The notes beneath the pieces are model-generated. The model was not told the origin of the DNA. It made no database searches and was given only the letters and a program-made list of their open reading frames with translations. Shown here piece after piece: positions 14,248 through 20,601 of a stretch of 20,601 nucleotides of DNA (position 1 is the first letter of the stretch; the number at the start of each line of letters is the position of its first letter). Location of the stretch: contig DGZL01000156.1 in the NCBI GenBank assembly GCA_002398515.1, forward strand, positions 1 to 20,601, in the 5' to 3' direction. The DNA is from Firmicutes bacterium UBA4981. GTDB taxonomy: Bacteria; Bacillota; SHA-98; UBA4971. The position numbers were made by a program, and so were the translations under genes.

Positions 14248-15459
14248 TTACCCTACATGGATTTGCCAAGGAGCATCCTCTGACATATATGCCAAACTAC
14301 CGCATACAATGGTCGCCTTAACTTGTAGCTCCGCATCAAGCAGAACAAGATCCGCGTCCTTTCCCACTTCCACACGGCCTTTCTTGTCATCTATGCCCAA
14401 TATCCATGCGGGTGTTTCCGAAACCATCCAGATAGCGTCTTCCAGGGAACACTCAAGTTCCCGGACCGCATATTTCACTGCGTTATCCAACGTAAGGGCA
14501 GAACCTGCAAGATTCCTGTCGGGAAGTCTGACTGCTCCGCCGCGGTAGATCACTTTCTGTCCACCCAATTCATACTCACCGTCAGGCATACCTGCAGCCA
14601 TTGTCGCATCTGTTATCAGGGCAAGCCTGTCCTTGCCTTTGCACTTCATGAGCATCTTAGCAGCAGCATGATGAATATGAAAGCCATCTAGGATCACATC
14701 TGCAGTCAGCCTATCACACGAAAGCATAGCCCCAACCATTCCGGGACGTCTGTGATGCAGGCCGCTCATGGCATTATAGGCGTGAGTGACATGGGTAGCT
14801 CCTCTATCGACCGCTGCAATAACCTGGTCATATGTGGCGGATGAATGCCCGAGAGAAACTTTGATCCCTGAATCTATCGCATGGTTGATAAGGTTTAGTG
14901 CCCCGGGCATCTCCGGCGCTACAGTAATCATCCTGATATTCCCGGAGGATGCCTCGATGAGTTCGTCCAGTTCTTCTATGGAAGGCGCCCTTATACCTGT
15001 TATGGGTTGAGCTCCTTTCCATTCAGGATTCAGCCACGGCCCTTCAAGGTGAAGCCCTAGAATCCCTGCACCGCAAGGGGCTTTTGCGCCCATGCAGCCA
15101 CCGACTAATCTTGCGATTTCAAGAAGGGTTTCCGCAGGAGCTGACATAGTCGTAGGGAGAATTCCGGTGGTGCCGTGGGCAGCGTGGGAAAGGCACATCC
15201 TCTCCAGAGAGTCATAAGTTCCGTCAGAAGTATCGTATCCCCCTCCGCCATGGGCATGAATATCAATAAATCCCGGCGCCAGTGTCAAGCCGGTCCCGTC
15301 AATAACTCTGTGTTCGCCTCCATATTCACGCCGGAATTCGTCGTCAGGGCACATGTCTCCCATAGGACTGATTCTTACTATGATACCGTCCTCAATCACG
15401 ACAATCCCGGATTTCGTTATGCCGTAAGGAGTCAGTATGTCAGCGCCTTTTATTATCAT
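14248..15459 (-). CDS. nagA: N-acetylglucosamine-6-phosphate deacetylase
   Basis: NagA removes acetate from N-acetylglucosamine-6-phosphate and supplies NagB. It is a metal-dependent amidohydrolase of 403 residues. Visible residues are the HxH metal motif in IDIHAHGGGGYD (His68, His70), the ligand Glu139 in LHLEGPW, His205 in LGHSSATY, His226 in THAYNAM, the catalytic Asp284 in ITDATMAAG, and LAGSALTLDNAV. ATG at 15459 follows GGAGG by ten bases and gives a family-like N-terminus; the frame stays open to 15528, but that upstream part overlaps the kinase remnant in another frame and is rejected. The gene is the third of the PHP-nagA-nagB-rapZ-yvcK run if the remnant is counted as the second. 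Confidence 0.97.
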   Translation of the reverse strand: MIIKGADILTPYGITKSGIVVIEDGIIVRISPMGDMCPDDEFRREYGGEHRVIDGTGLTLAPGFIDIHAHGGGGYDTSDGTYDSLERMCLSHAAHGTTGILPTTMSAPAETLLEIARLVGGCMGAKAPCGAGILGLHLEGPWLNPEWKGAQPITGIRAPSIEELDELIEASSGNIRMITVAPEMPGALNLINHAIDSGIKVSLGHSSATYDQVIAAVDRGATHVTHAYNAMSGLHHRRPGMVGAMLSCDRLTADVILDGFHIHHAAAKMLMKCKGKDRLALITDATMAAGMPDGEYELGGQKVIYRGGAVRLPDRNLAGSALTLDNAVKYAVRELECSLEDAIWMVSETPAWILGIDDKKGRVEVGKDADLVLLDAELQVKATIVCGSLAYMSEDAPWQIHVG

Positions 15460-15550
15460 AATCAGTCTTCCTCCAAGCGAGAACATGTGCCGTGCCGATT
15501 CTGCAGTCTGTCTTAGTGCCTCCTGCATCTACTGCAATGATGAGATCCAT
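15440..15550 (-). pseudogene. 5' remnant of a BadF/BadG-type N-acetylglucosamine kinase gene
   Basis: Four bases after the PHP stop codon an ATG opens a 36-codon frame, preceded by GAGG/AAGGG. Its first 20 residues contain IIAVDAGGTKTDCRIG, the N-terminal phosphate-1 motif (DxGGTKT) of ASKHA-fold sugar kinases of the BadF/BadG/BcrA/BcrD type, which includes N-acetylglucosamine and MurNAc kinases. After residue 21 similarity stops, and the frame runs through the nagA ribosome site and ends inside nagA at 15440. Intact kinases of this family have about 300 residues, so nearly the whole gene is missing. The likeliest history is an internal deletion fusing the kinase start to the nagA leader. It could still be translated as a short coupling peptide. 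Confidence 0.75.
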
Positions 15551-15553
15551 CCC

Positions 15554-16279
15554 TTACCTCAGCGCCTTCCTTCTATTAAGCAGGAATTCGGTTATCTTGC
15601 TGACATCTGTGTTTAGCACATACTCGCTTTTAAGTCCCACCGATTTCACGAGTTTAATTGCGCTGTCAAAACTGCCCACCAGAGAAGTGTGATGAGCGTC
15701 ACTGCCAATTACAACTGTTGCGCTGTATTCCACTGCACTTTCTGCAAACCTGATGCAGTTTTCCATGCTGTCAAGCCTGGTGACAGTAAGAGATGCGTTG
15801 TTAATCTCTATGAGTTTGCCCAGGTCTTTAGTTGCGGCAACTACCTCTCTAATGTCCACTGGAAAAATAGGGTTCCCGGGATGTACAATACCGTCTACAT
15901 AGGGATTTTCCAGGGTCCCTATCAGCGCCCGGGTGTTTTTGGAAATTCCGCTGTCGTCATAACCTGTATGAGTGTGGAACCCGGCAAACACAATATCCAA
16001 TTTTGCCAGCATAGAATCGGGCAAATCGAGTTCACCTGACGGGCCCACTATGTTCGCTTCAATGCCTTTTAGCGCTTTAACTCCGGCAATCACAGGCGGG
16101 ACTACACGCAAATTGCCAAAGTAGTATAGATGTGGCCCACCCGGCATGTTAGGCCCGTGATCGGTAATTGCAATCATTTCCAGCCCGATGTCGGCCGCAG
16201 CCTGAGCCATTTCATTGATGGAGCAATAAGCATGTCCGCTCGCCACAGTATGGGTATGAAGATCTGCCACAAGTTTCAT
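15554..16279 (-). CDS. PHP-domain phosphatase, YcdX family
   Basis: This is a metal-dependent phosphoesterase of the polymerase-and-histidinol-phosphatase fold, closest in pattern to E. coli YcdX, a three-zinc enzyme whose natural substrate is unclear. The 241 residues contain DLHTHTVASGHAY (His8, His10, His16), ITDHGPNMPGGPH (Asp40, His41, His50), KGIEANI with Glu74, GFHTHTG, IVHPGNP, EINNAS and IGSDAHH, matching all metal-ligand blocks of YcdX. ATG at 16279 has GAGGGGG about eleven bases upstream. It heads the nag run; the 80-base gap to the GH57 stop codon contains no structure I can name. A role in sugar-phosphate turnover fits the context but is inference. Confidence 0.9.
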   Translation of the reverse strand: MKLVADLHTHTVASGHAYCSINEMAQAAADIGLEMIAITDHGPNMPGGPHLYYFGNLRVVPPVIAGVKALKGIEANIVGPSGELDLPDSMLAKLDIVFAGFHTHTGYDDSGISKNTRALIGTLENPYVDGIVHPGNPIFPVDIREVVAATKDLGKLIEINNASLTVTRLDSMENCIRFAESAVEYSATVVIGSDAHHTSLVGSFDSAIKLVKSVGLKSEYVLNTDVSKITEFLLNRRKALR

Positions 16280-16359
16280 TTATTTATTATCCCCCTCGAT
16301 CCTGCGGTCCGCGCCGAGGCCTATGCTGAACCCCGGAACATCACCTCAGGCGAAGAGAT

Positions 16360-18021
16360 TCAACACTTGCTGTGGAATCCCTGCTTTCCCGTGAACGCGG
16401 CGAAGTCAATCCGAGGGAATACAGCATCAATGGACTCAAGCTGCTCTAAGTAGTTGACAATGTCAGGCGATATCACATCCTCGGTCACGGCATGCGCAAG
16501 CCTTTCGAATCTGTATTTATGTTCGAGGAATCTCCTCTCACCGTAATCTCTGGCCTGTTCCGTAGTAACAAGAAACGGCCAATCACTGCTTTGAAGGAGC
16601 AGCGCCTCACGAGCCACTTGCTTTAGAAGCCTGTCTCTTAGGGATGCGTTATCGTCTGCCTGTCGCTCTCTACGACTTACTTTCAATGTCATGTCCTCAA
16701 TTTCCTTTTCGGCATTGTGAATTTCTTGCCACATCCAGTTAGTTGAATCATTGTCCCAGATATAGTGGCCTCCTCCAAGACCCCATGAGCTTTCCAGCAA
16801 GTCGATCTCTTCATGCGGCGGGTATTTCTCCAGGTAACTTGAAGCGGATAAGACTTCTACATGGGGACTCTTGCTCAGGCCTTCCAATGTCCACTTCAAC
16901 CAGTCAAGGCCTTCCAGCCACCAATGTCCGAACAGCTCCACGTCAAACGGGGCTACGATTACTCCTCGTTTCCCGGTGTCTTCGTTGAACTCCAGGAGGA
17001 GCCGTTCTACTAAGCCCACAAAGTGATCAGCATGCTCCCTGGCTCGCCCGAGAGCGGCATCAGGAGCGTATACTTCCTTTGCGGAGATATCCACCAAACG
17101 ACTTGTTACTTTCCAATAGCTAAAACCGGAAACCGGGTCACGCCTATGAAATTCCCGGTAATTGCCGTCACCCGGGTAACCCCATTCTGAAGACCATACC
17201 TGCAAAGCGGTGCGTTGATTCCGCCCGAGAACGGCAATATCACTGCCTGAAACCAAGTATGGAAGATAGGCGGTATAATCCCGTTTTGCAGCAGCGGATC
17301 GCACCTCGGGCCTTCTCAGAACCCGATCTGAGTATACGTCTATCGGAGCACCGCCTTCGATAGCATGAGCGTCAACGACGAAGCAAGAATAACCTAAATC
17401 TTTCAGAGCCCTGTCAACACTGGATGACTCTGACGGAGGGCGATACCCGCACTCCGGCAGCCATATTCCTTGCGGAGGACGTCCGAAACTGTGGGTGTAA
17501 ACATCATGTCCAAGCTTGAGTTGGGAATAAATAGACGTTTCAGTAGCAAGAAGCGGTAAGTATGCATGCGTAGCCGCTCCGGCCAAAATCTGAACTAACC
17601 CTCTGTCCTGAAGGGCTTTGAAGGCATTCACCAAGTTTCTGTTGTGTCGAAGGTGAAAGCTGCTTCTGACCCCTTCATACCGATCCCTGTAGTACTTGGC
17701 CAGTTCTTGAAGGCTCCATTCGCTTTCAGCTCCGAATCGTACAATATCAGCTTCTGCTGCAGCAATCTTAGTCTCCAGGTACTCGTCAAATCGAAGCAGC
17801 ATGTACGGGTCCTGCAATTGATCCAGTAACACAGGCGTAAACCCCACAGTGAAGCTGCCAAGGGCATTCTTGTCAGCCAGGTAATCTATGATGTCCAAAA
17901 GTGGAATGTATGTTTCCGCCATTGCCTCAAAAACCCACTCTTCACCAAAAGGCCACACCCCTGCCTTTCTGCAATATGGCAGATGACTGTGGAGAATAAG
18001 CACAAACGATCCAATTGACAT
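16360..18021 (-). CDS. GH57 (DUF1957-type) 1,4-alpha-glucan branching enzyme
   Basis: GH57 branching enzymes cut alpha-1,4-glucan and rejoin the piece as an alpha-1,6 branch (family members TK1436, AmyC, TTHA1902). The 553-residue protein has motif 1 HSHLPY (11-16), the nucleophile Glu190 in GIWLPECGYRP, WSSEWGYPGD (276-285), the acid/base Asp360 in APFDVELFGHWW and motif 5 SSWGLGGGHYIWDN, followed by the C-terminal helical domain. Both catalytic residues are present. No signal peptide is seen, so a cytosolic storage-glucan role is likely. ATG at 18021 follows AAGGGGG by eight bases. It is divergent from the DUF4912 and second GH57 genes, and it differs enough from the latter that a recent duplication is unlikely. 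Confidence 0.92.
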   Translation of the reverse strand: MSIGSFVLILHSHLPYCRKAGVWPFGEEWVFEAMAETYIPLLDIIDYLADKNALGSFTVGFTPVLLDQLQDPYMLLRFDEYLETKIAAAEADIVRFGAESEWSLQELAKYYRDRYEGVRSSFHLRHNRNLVNAFKALQDRGLVQILAGAATHAYLPLLATETSIYSQLKLGHDVYTHSFGRPPQGIWLPECGYRPPSESSSVDRALKDLGYSCFVVDAHAIEGGAPIDVYSDRVLRRPEVRSAAAKRDYTAYLPYLVSGSDIAVLGRNQRTALQVWSSEWGYPGDGNYREFHRRDPVSGFSYWKVTSRLVDISAKEVYAPDAALGRAREHADHFVGLVERLLLEFNEDTGKRGVIVAPFDVELFGHWWLEGLDWLKWTLEGLSKSPHVEVLSASSYLEKYPPHEEIDLLESSWGLGGGHYIWDNDSTNWMWQEIHNAEKEIEDMTLKVSRRERQADDNASLRDRLLKQVAREALLLQSSDWPFLVTTEQARDYGERRFLEHKYRFERLAHAVTEDVISPDIVNYLEQLESIDAVFPRIDFAAFTGKQGFHSKC

Positions 18022-18052
18022 GACAATATCCCCCTTGCGCAGCAGTTAAATT

Positions 18053-18193
18053 TCTCCTCGCTTAATTTAGGAGATCTCTTCCAAAATCGAGCATATTTAG
18101 TGTAAGTCATATCCCTTAACAGTATTCCGATGGTATAAACCGACGCGGCAGTAGGGATATTATTACAGAGGTGTCCACATGATAATGTCCACA
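18053..18193. promoter_or_regulatory. Divergent control region between GH57 and DUF4912 genes
   Basis: The 196 bases between the two start codons contain three small patterns. TCTCCT (18053-18058) pairs with AGGAGA (18069-18074) and would form a hairpin near the GH57 ribosome site. ATATCCCT (18109-18116) and AGGGATAT (18153-18160) are a perfect 8-base inverted repeat with a 36-base spacer. TGTCCACA is repeated directly at 18172-18179 and 18186-18193, fourteen bases apart. A possible extended -10 for the plus strand, TGGTATAAA, lies at 18131-18139 between the inverted-repeat arms. Together they suggest regulator binding, but none matches a motif I recognise. Confidence 0.4.
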
Positions 18194-18217
18194 CAATTCA
18201 GTGGGGAGGTAACCTGA

Positions 18218-19177
18218 TTGCGGAATTCTAAAAATACGACCGAAAACAGCCTCAGCCAAGGCACCGGCCCCTCTGAGGCGGTGGAAATCCATGTCTCAGA
18301 GGTTATCCCTGAGATTCAAGTAATTGAGCCTCGAGAACTACATGTCGGGGAAAGCCCTATTCAATACCAGGAAGCTCCCGGACATGCATGGGACAGTCAA
18401 TATGAGCTTCTCGGTGGATACGGCTCAACCCGGGTAGTCCTTATGGTGCGCGACCCGTATTGGATCCACGCATACTGGGAAATCGCTGAAGATATTTCAG
18501 ATATGGTAACCATGGCGTTGGGGCCTGAAGGATGGCTTAATTCCCGGAAAGCCCTTCGGGTGCATGATGTGACTGATATCGAATTCGACGGCAACAACTC
18601 CCACAGAAGTGTCAACATTGACATTGGCGAACATGCCACTAATTGGCACATAAATGTGGACCGGCCCAACAGAGCATACTGCGCAGAGCTTGGACTCATC
18701 GGACATGATGGCCGTTTCGTTTGCTTGTCAAGATCAAACACGATCAGGACTCCCAGAGCCGGCCTTTCTGAGGTTATTGATGAAGAATGGATGACGATTT
18801 CAGAGATAGAAAGGTACTACCCTAAACCTACCAGGATTCCGGCATCCCCTGAGATAGTCTCTGCAATATCCGAACGAATGCACTTAGACATAGGTTCTGA
18901 ATTCGTAAGTGAAATTTCCAGTCCTCAGATGGCGCAGCACCCACGGCCAAGAGAGTTTTGGCTGAACGCGCTTGTAGAAGTGATAATCCATGGTGCCACT
19001 CAACCTGACGCATGTCTCACTATTCAAGGGCGTCCTGTCAGGCTTCGTCCGGACGGAACTTTCCAGGTAAGGTACGCCCTGCCTGACGGGGAGCAAGTCA
19101 TAAACATCCAGGCAGTATCGAAAGATACCTCTATGAGTCGCGCCATCACTACCAGGCTTACCCGTAATACATGGTAA
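18218..19177 (+). CDS. DUF4912 domain protein
   Basis: The function of this family is unknown. The 319-residue protein has a polar N-terminal tail (1-60), a DUF4912 domain (about 60-190) with VVLMVRDPYWIHAYWEI (73-89), VDRPNRAYCAELGLIGHDGR (147-166) and LSRSNTIRTPR (170-180), and a C-terminal beta-rich segment (about 240-315) with RPREFWLNALVEVII and a repeated TIQGRPVRLRPDGTFQVRY-like pattern that suggests an Ig-like fold. No membrane segment or signal peptide is visible. The TTG at 18218 follows GGGAGGT by seven bases. DUF4912 genes are known next to GH57 branching enzymes in Firmicutes; here it is flanked by two. A carbohydrate-binding or scaffolding role is a guess. Confidence 0.88.
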   Translation: MRNSKNTTENSLSQGTGPSEAVEIHVSEVIPEIQVIEPRELHVGESPIQYQEAPGHAWDSQYELLGGYGSTRVVLMVRDPYWIHAYWEIAEDISDMVTMALGPEGWLNSRKALRVHDVTDIEFDGNNSHRSVNIDIGEHATNWHINVDRPNRAYCAELGLIGHDGRFVCLSRSNTIRTPRAGLSEVIDEEWMTISEIERYYPKPTRIPASPEIVSAISERMHLDIGSEFVSEISSPQMAQHPRPREFWLNALVEVIIHGATQPDACLTIQGRPVRLRPDGTFQVRYALPDGEQVINIQAVSKDTSMSRAITTRLTRNTW

Positions 19178-19345
19178 TACCCGGTCGCGCCCGGTAATAC
19201 CGACGAGTGCCCGGCAACACCTGGCAACGCCTTGCAGCAGCAACCTGTGACAGTCGGTAGGCACTATGACAGCCGGTGGGGGAACAGTCGGCAGGCGTTG
19301 ACATCCGATAGTTGAATCAGTCGGCAAGCAGCGACAGTAGGGAGA
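19163..19345 (+). repeat. Degenerate short repeats between DUF4912 and GH57 genes
   Basis: Two related blocks fill most of the 207-base gap. The first, from the DUF4912 stop region to about 19230, repeats CCCGGTAAYACC-like units (for example at 19191, 19210 and 19220). The second repeats ACAGTCGGYAGGC-like 13-base units starting at 19250, 19269, 19284, 19301, 19317 and 19334, a spacing of 15-19 bases. The units are too variable and too short for a CRISPR array. The stretch has no open gene in any frame that I would accept. Confidence 0.5.
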
Positions 19346-19384
19346 CCGGCTATTCGCCAATAGTTCGCAACAAGGAGATGTGTT

Positions 19385-20601
19385 TTGAACATGGGAAATG
19401 AAAAAGGCTACCTTGCTATTGTCCTTCATGCTCACTTACCGTATGTGAGACACCCTGAGCATTCTGATTTCTTTGAGGAAACCTGGCTTTATGAAGCTAT
19501 TACCGAGACCTATATTCCTCTCATAAAAACATTTAAACGCCTGGCAGACGAAGGAATAGGATTTCGAATAGCAATGTCTCTCACCCCGCCTCTTTCGTGT
19601 ATGCTTCAGGACAACCTCCTCAAGGAGCGATATCTCCGCCATATCGAACGCCTTATTGAGCTTGCGGAACGAGAAACGGAACGCACTCGCTGGCTCCCGG
19701 AATTCCATGAAAATGCCAAGATGTACCTGGAGAAGTTCCGCGAAGCGAGACACGTATTCCGAGATGAATACCAATGCGACCTAATCAAGGCATTTGCAGA
19801 GCTCGAGGACAGAGGATGTCTGGAAATCATCACCTCTTGCGCAACCCATGGATATCTCCCGCTTATGGAGATATCTCGTGAAGCAGTGCGCGCCCAGGTA
19901 AAGATAGCAGTTGACTACCACAGACGGACTTTTCACCGTGCCTCACAAGGCTTTTGGCTTGCTGAATGCGGTTTCAACCCAGGTGATGATGAGTATCTAA
20001 AGCAGGAAGGTATAAGGTATTTCATATTGGACGCTCACGGAGTGCTCTTCGCGTCGCCTCAACCTAAGTACGGGGTATTCGCACCGATATACTGCAAGTC
20101 AGGAGTGGCTGCCTTCGGCAGGGACATGGAATCATCAAAGCAAGTTTGGAGCGCACGCGAGGGGTATCCCGGAGATTATGATTACCGAGAATTCTATCGG
20201 GATATCGGCTATGATCTGGATTACGACTACATAAAGCCATACATCCACCCTTGCGGAACCCGTATCAGCACAGGGATGAAGTACTACAAAATCACAGGGA
20301 AGACCCATGACAAACAGCCTTATGACAGGGAACGCGCTCTCAGAAAAGCTGCAATCCACGCAGGGAACTTTATGTTCAATAGAGAGAAGCAAATCGAATA
20401 CCTGGCGTCTGTAATGGACAGAAAACCCATTGTAGTCGCGCCTTACGATGCTGAGCTCTTCGGACATTGGTGGTTTGAAGGGCCGGCGTGGCTTGATTAT
20501 CTGATAAGAAAGACAACCTACGACCAGGATGTATTCAAGTTGATCACGCCGGGGGATTATCTGAACACATACCGGCGTAACCAGGTGTCCACGCCGTCCC
20601 T
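19385..20601 (+). CDS. GH57 (DUF1957-type) 1,4-alpha-glucan branching enzyme, second copy, 3' end outside window
   Basis: This is a second GH57 branching-enzyme gene; about 405 residues are present of an expected 520-560. Motif 1 HAHLPY is at 15-20, the nucleophile Glu194 lies in GFWLAECGFNPG, then GYPGDYDYREFYRDIGYDL, GTRISTGMKYYKITG and the acid/base Asp355 in APYDAELFGHWW. It keeps the long loop between the YREF motif and KYYKITG seen in bacterial DUF1957 enzymes, which the other copy has shortened. Two starts compete: TTG at 19385, seven bases after AAGGAG, and ATG at 19391, thirteen bases after it; spacing favours TTG. It follows the DUF4912 gene on the same strand. Confidence 0.93.
   Translation, partial: MNMGNEKGYLAIVLHAHLPYVRHPEHSDFFEETWLYEAITETYIPLIKTFKRLADEGIGFRIAMSLTPPLSCMLQDNLLKERYLRHIERLIELAERETERTRWLPEFHENAKMYLEKFREARHVFRDEYQCDLIKAFAELEDRGCLEIITSCATHGYLPLMEISREAVRAQVKIAVDYHRRTFHRASQGFWLAECGFNPGDDEYLKQEGIRYFILDAHGVLFASPQPKYGVFAPIYCKSGVAAFGRDMESSKQVWSAREGYPGDYDYREFYRDIGYDLDYDYIKPYIHPCGTRISTGMKYYKITGKTHDKQPYDRERALRKAAIHAGNFMFNREKQIEYLASVMDRKPIVVAPYDAELFGHWWFEGPAWLDYLIRKTTYDQDVFKLITPGDYLNTYRRNQVSTPS

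Noticed and set aside
15460..15528. 23-residue upstream extension of nagA
   Set aside because: No ribosome site at its start, no resemblance to NagA N-termini, and it lies over the kinase remnant in another frame; ATG 15459 has GGAGG upstream.
19250..19345. Possible CRISPR array
   Set aside because: Units are 13 bases, highly variable and separated by only 2-6 bases, with no spacer-sized unique sequence and no cas genes in the window.
18884..19435. Open frame of 183 codons on the minus strand across the end of DUF4912 and the repeat gap
   Set aside because: It overlaps a recognised gene and the repeats, has low-complexity composition and no plausible start signal.

Overview
The window looks like chromosomal core DNA of a spore-forming member of the Bacillota (Firmicutes). 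The clostridial or limnochordial side is most likely, but no marker allows a firmer placement. Supporting observations are spmA/spmB (spore maturation), the Gram-positive glycolytic repressor cggR heading a gap-pgk-tpiA-eno operon, rpoN directly upstream of cggR, the rapZ-yvcK-whiA group, a membrane pyrophosphatase, strong AGGAGG-type ribosome sites, and frequent TTG and GTG starts. No IS element, prophage, CRISPR array, tRNA or rRNA was seen.

Layout. Positions 1-9704 are all on the minus strand. In transcription order they read whiA, rpoN, cggR, gap, pgk, tpiA, eno, secG and hppA (cut by the left edge). A promoter that overlaps a two-repeat CggR-type operator lies between rpoN and cggR. A 335-base gap with hairpins and a candidate promoter separates eno from secG. 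Positions 9842-11182 hold spmA and spmB on the plus strand, placed between whiA and yvcK. A gap of about 213 bases between spmA and spmB contains a terminator-like hairpin and a large palindromic element. Positions 11184-16279 return to the minus strand, in transcription order PHP phosphatase, a 5' remnant of a BadF-type sugar kinase, nagA, nagB, rapZ and yvcK. Positions 16360-20601 are an alpha-glucan locus: a GH57 branching-enzyme gene on the minus strand, then divergently a DUF4912 gene and a second GH57 gene, cut by the right edge.

How the genes fit together. NagA and NagB convert N-acetylglucosamine-6-phosphate to fructose-6-phosphate, which enters the glycolytic segment controlled by CggR. 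RapZ (a glucosamine-6-phosphate sensor in enterobacteria) and YvcK (a UDP-GlcNAc-responsive factor in Bacillus) sit in the same run as nagA/nagB. Amino-sugar catabolism, cell-wall precursor sensing and central glycolysis are therefore physically linked. The GH57/DUF4912 block points to synthesis or remodelling of a branched storage glucan.

Most interesting items: the kinase remnant between the PHP gene and nagA; the nested palindromic element between spmA and spmB; the CggR-type operator built into the core promoter; the nagBA-rapZ-yvcK linkage; the DUF4912 gene between two GH57 paralogues; and the degenerate short repeats at 19250-19345.
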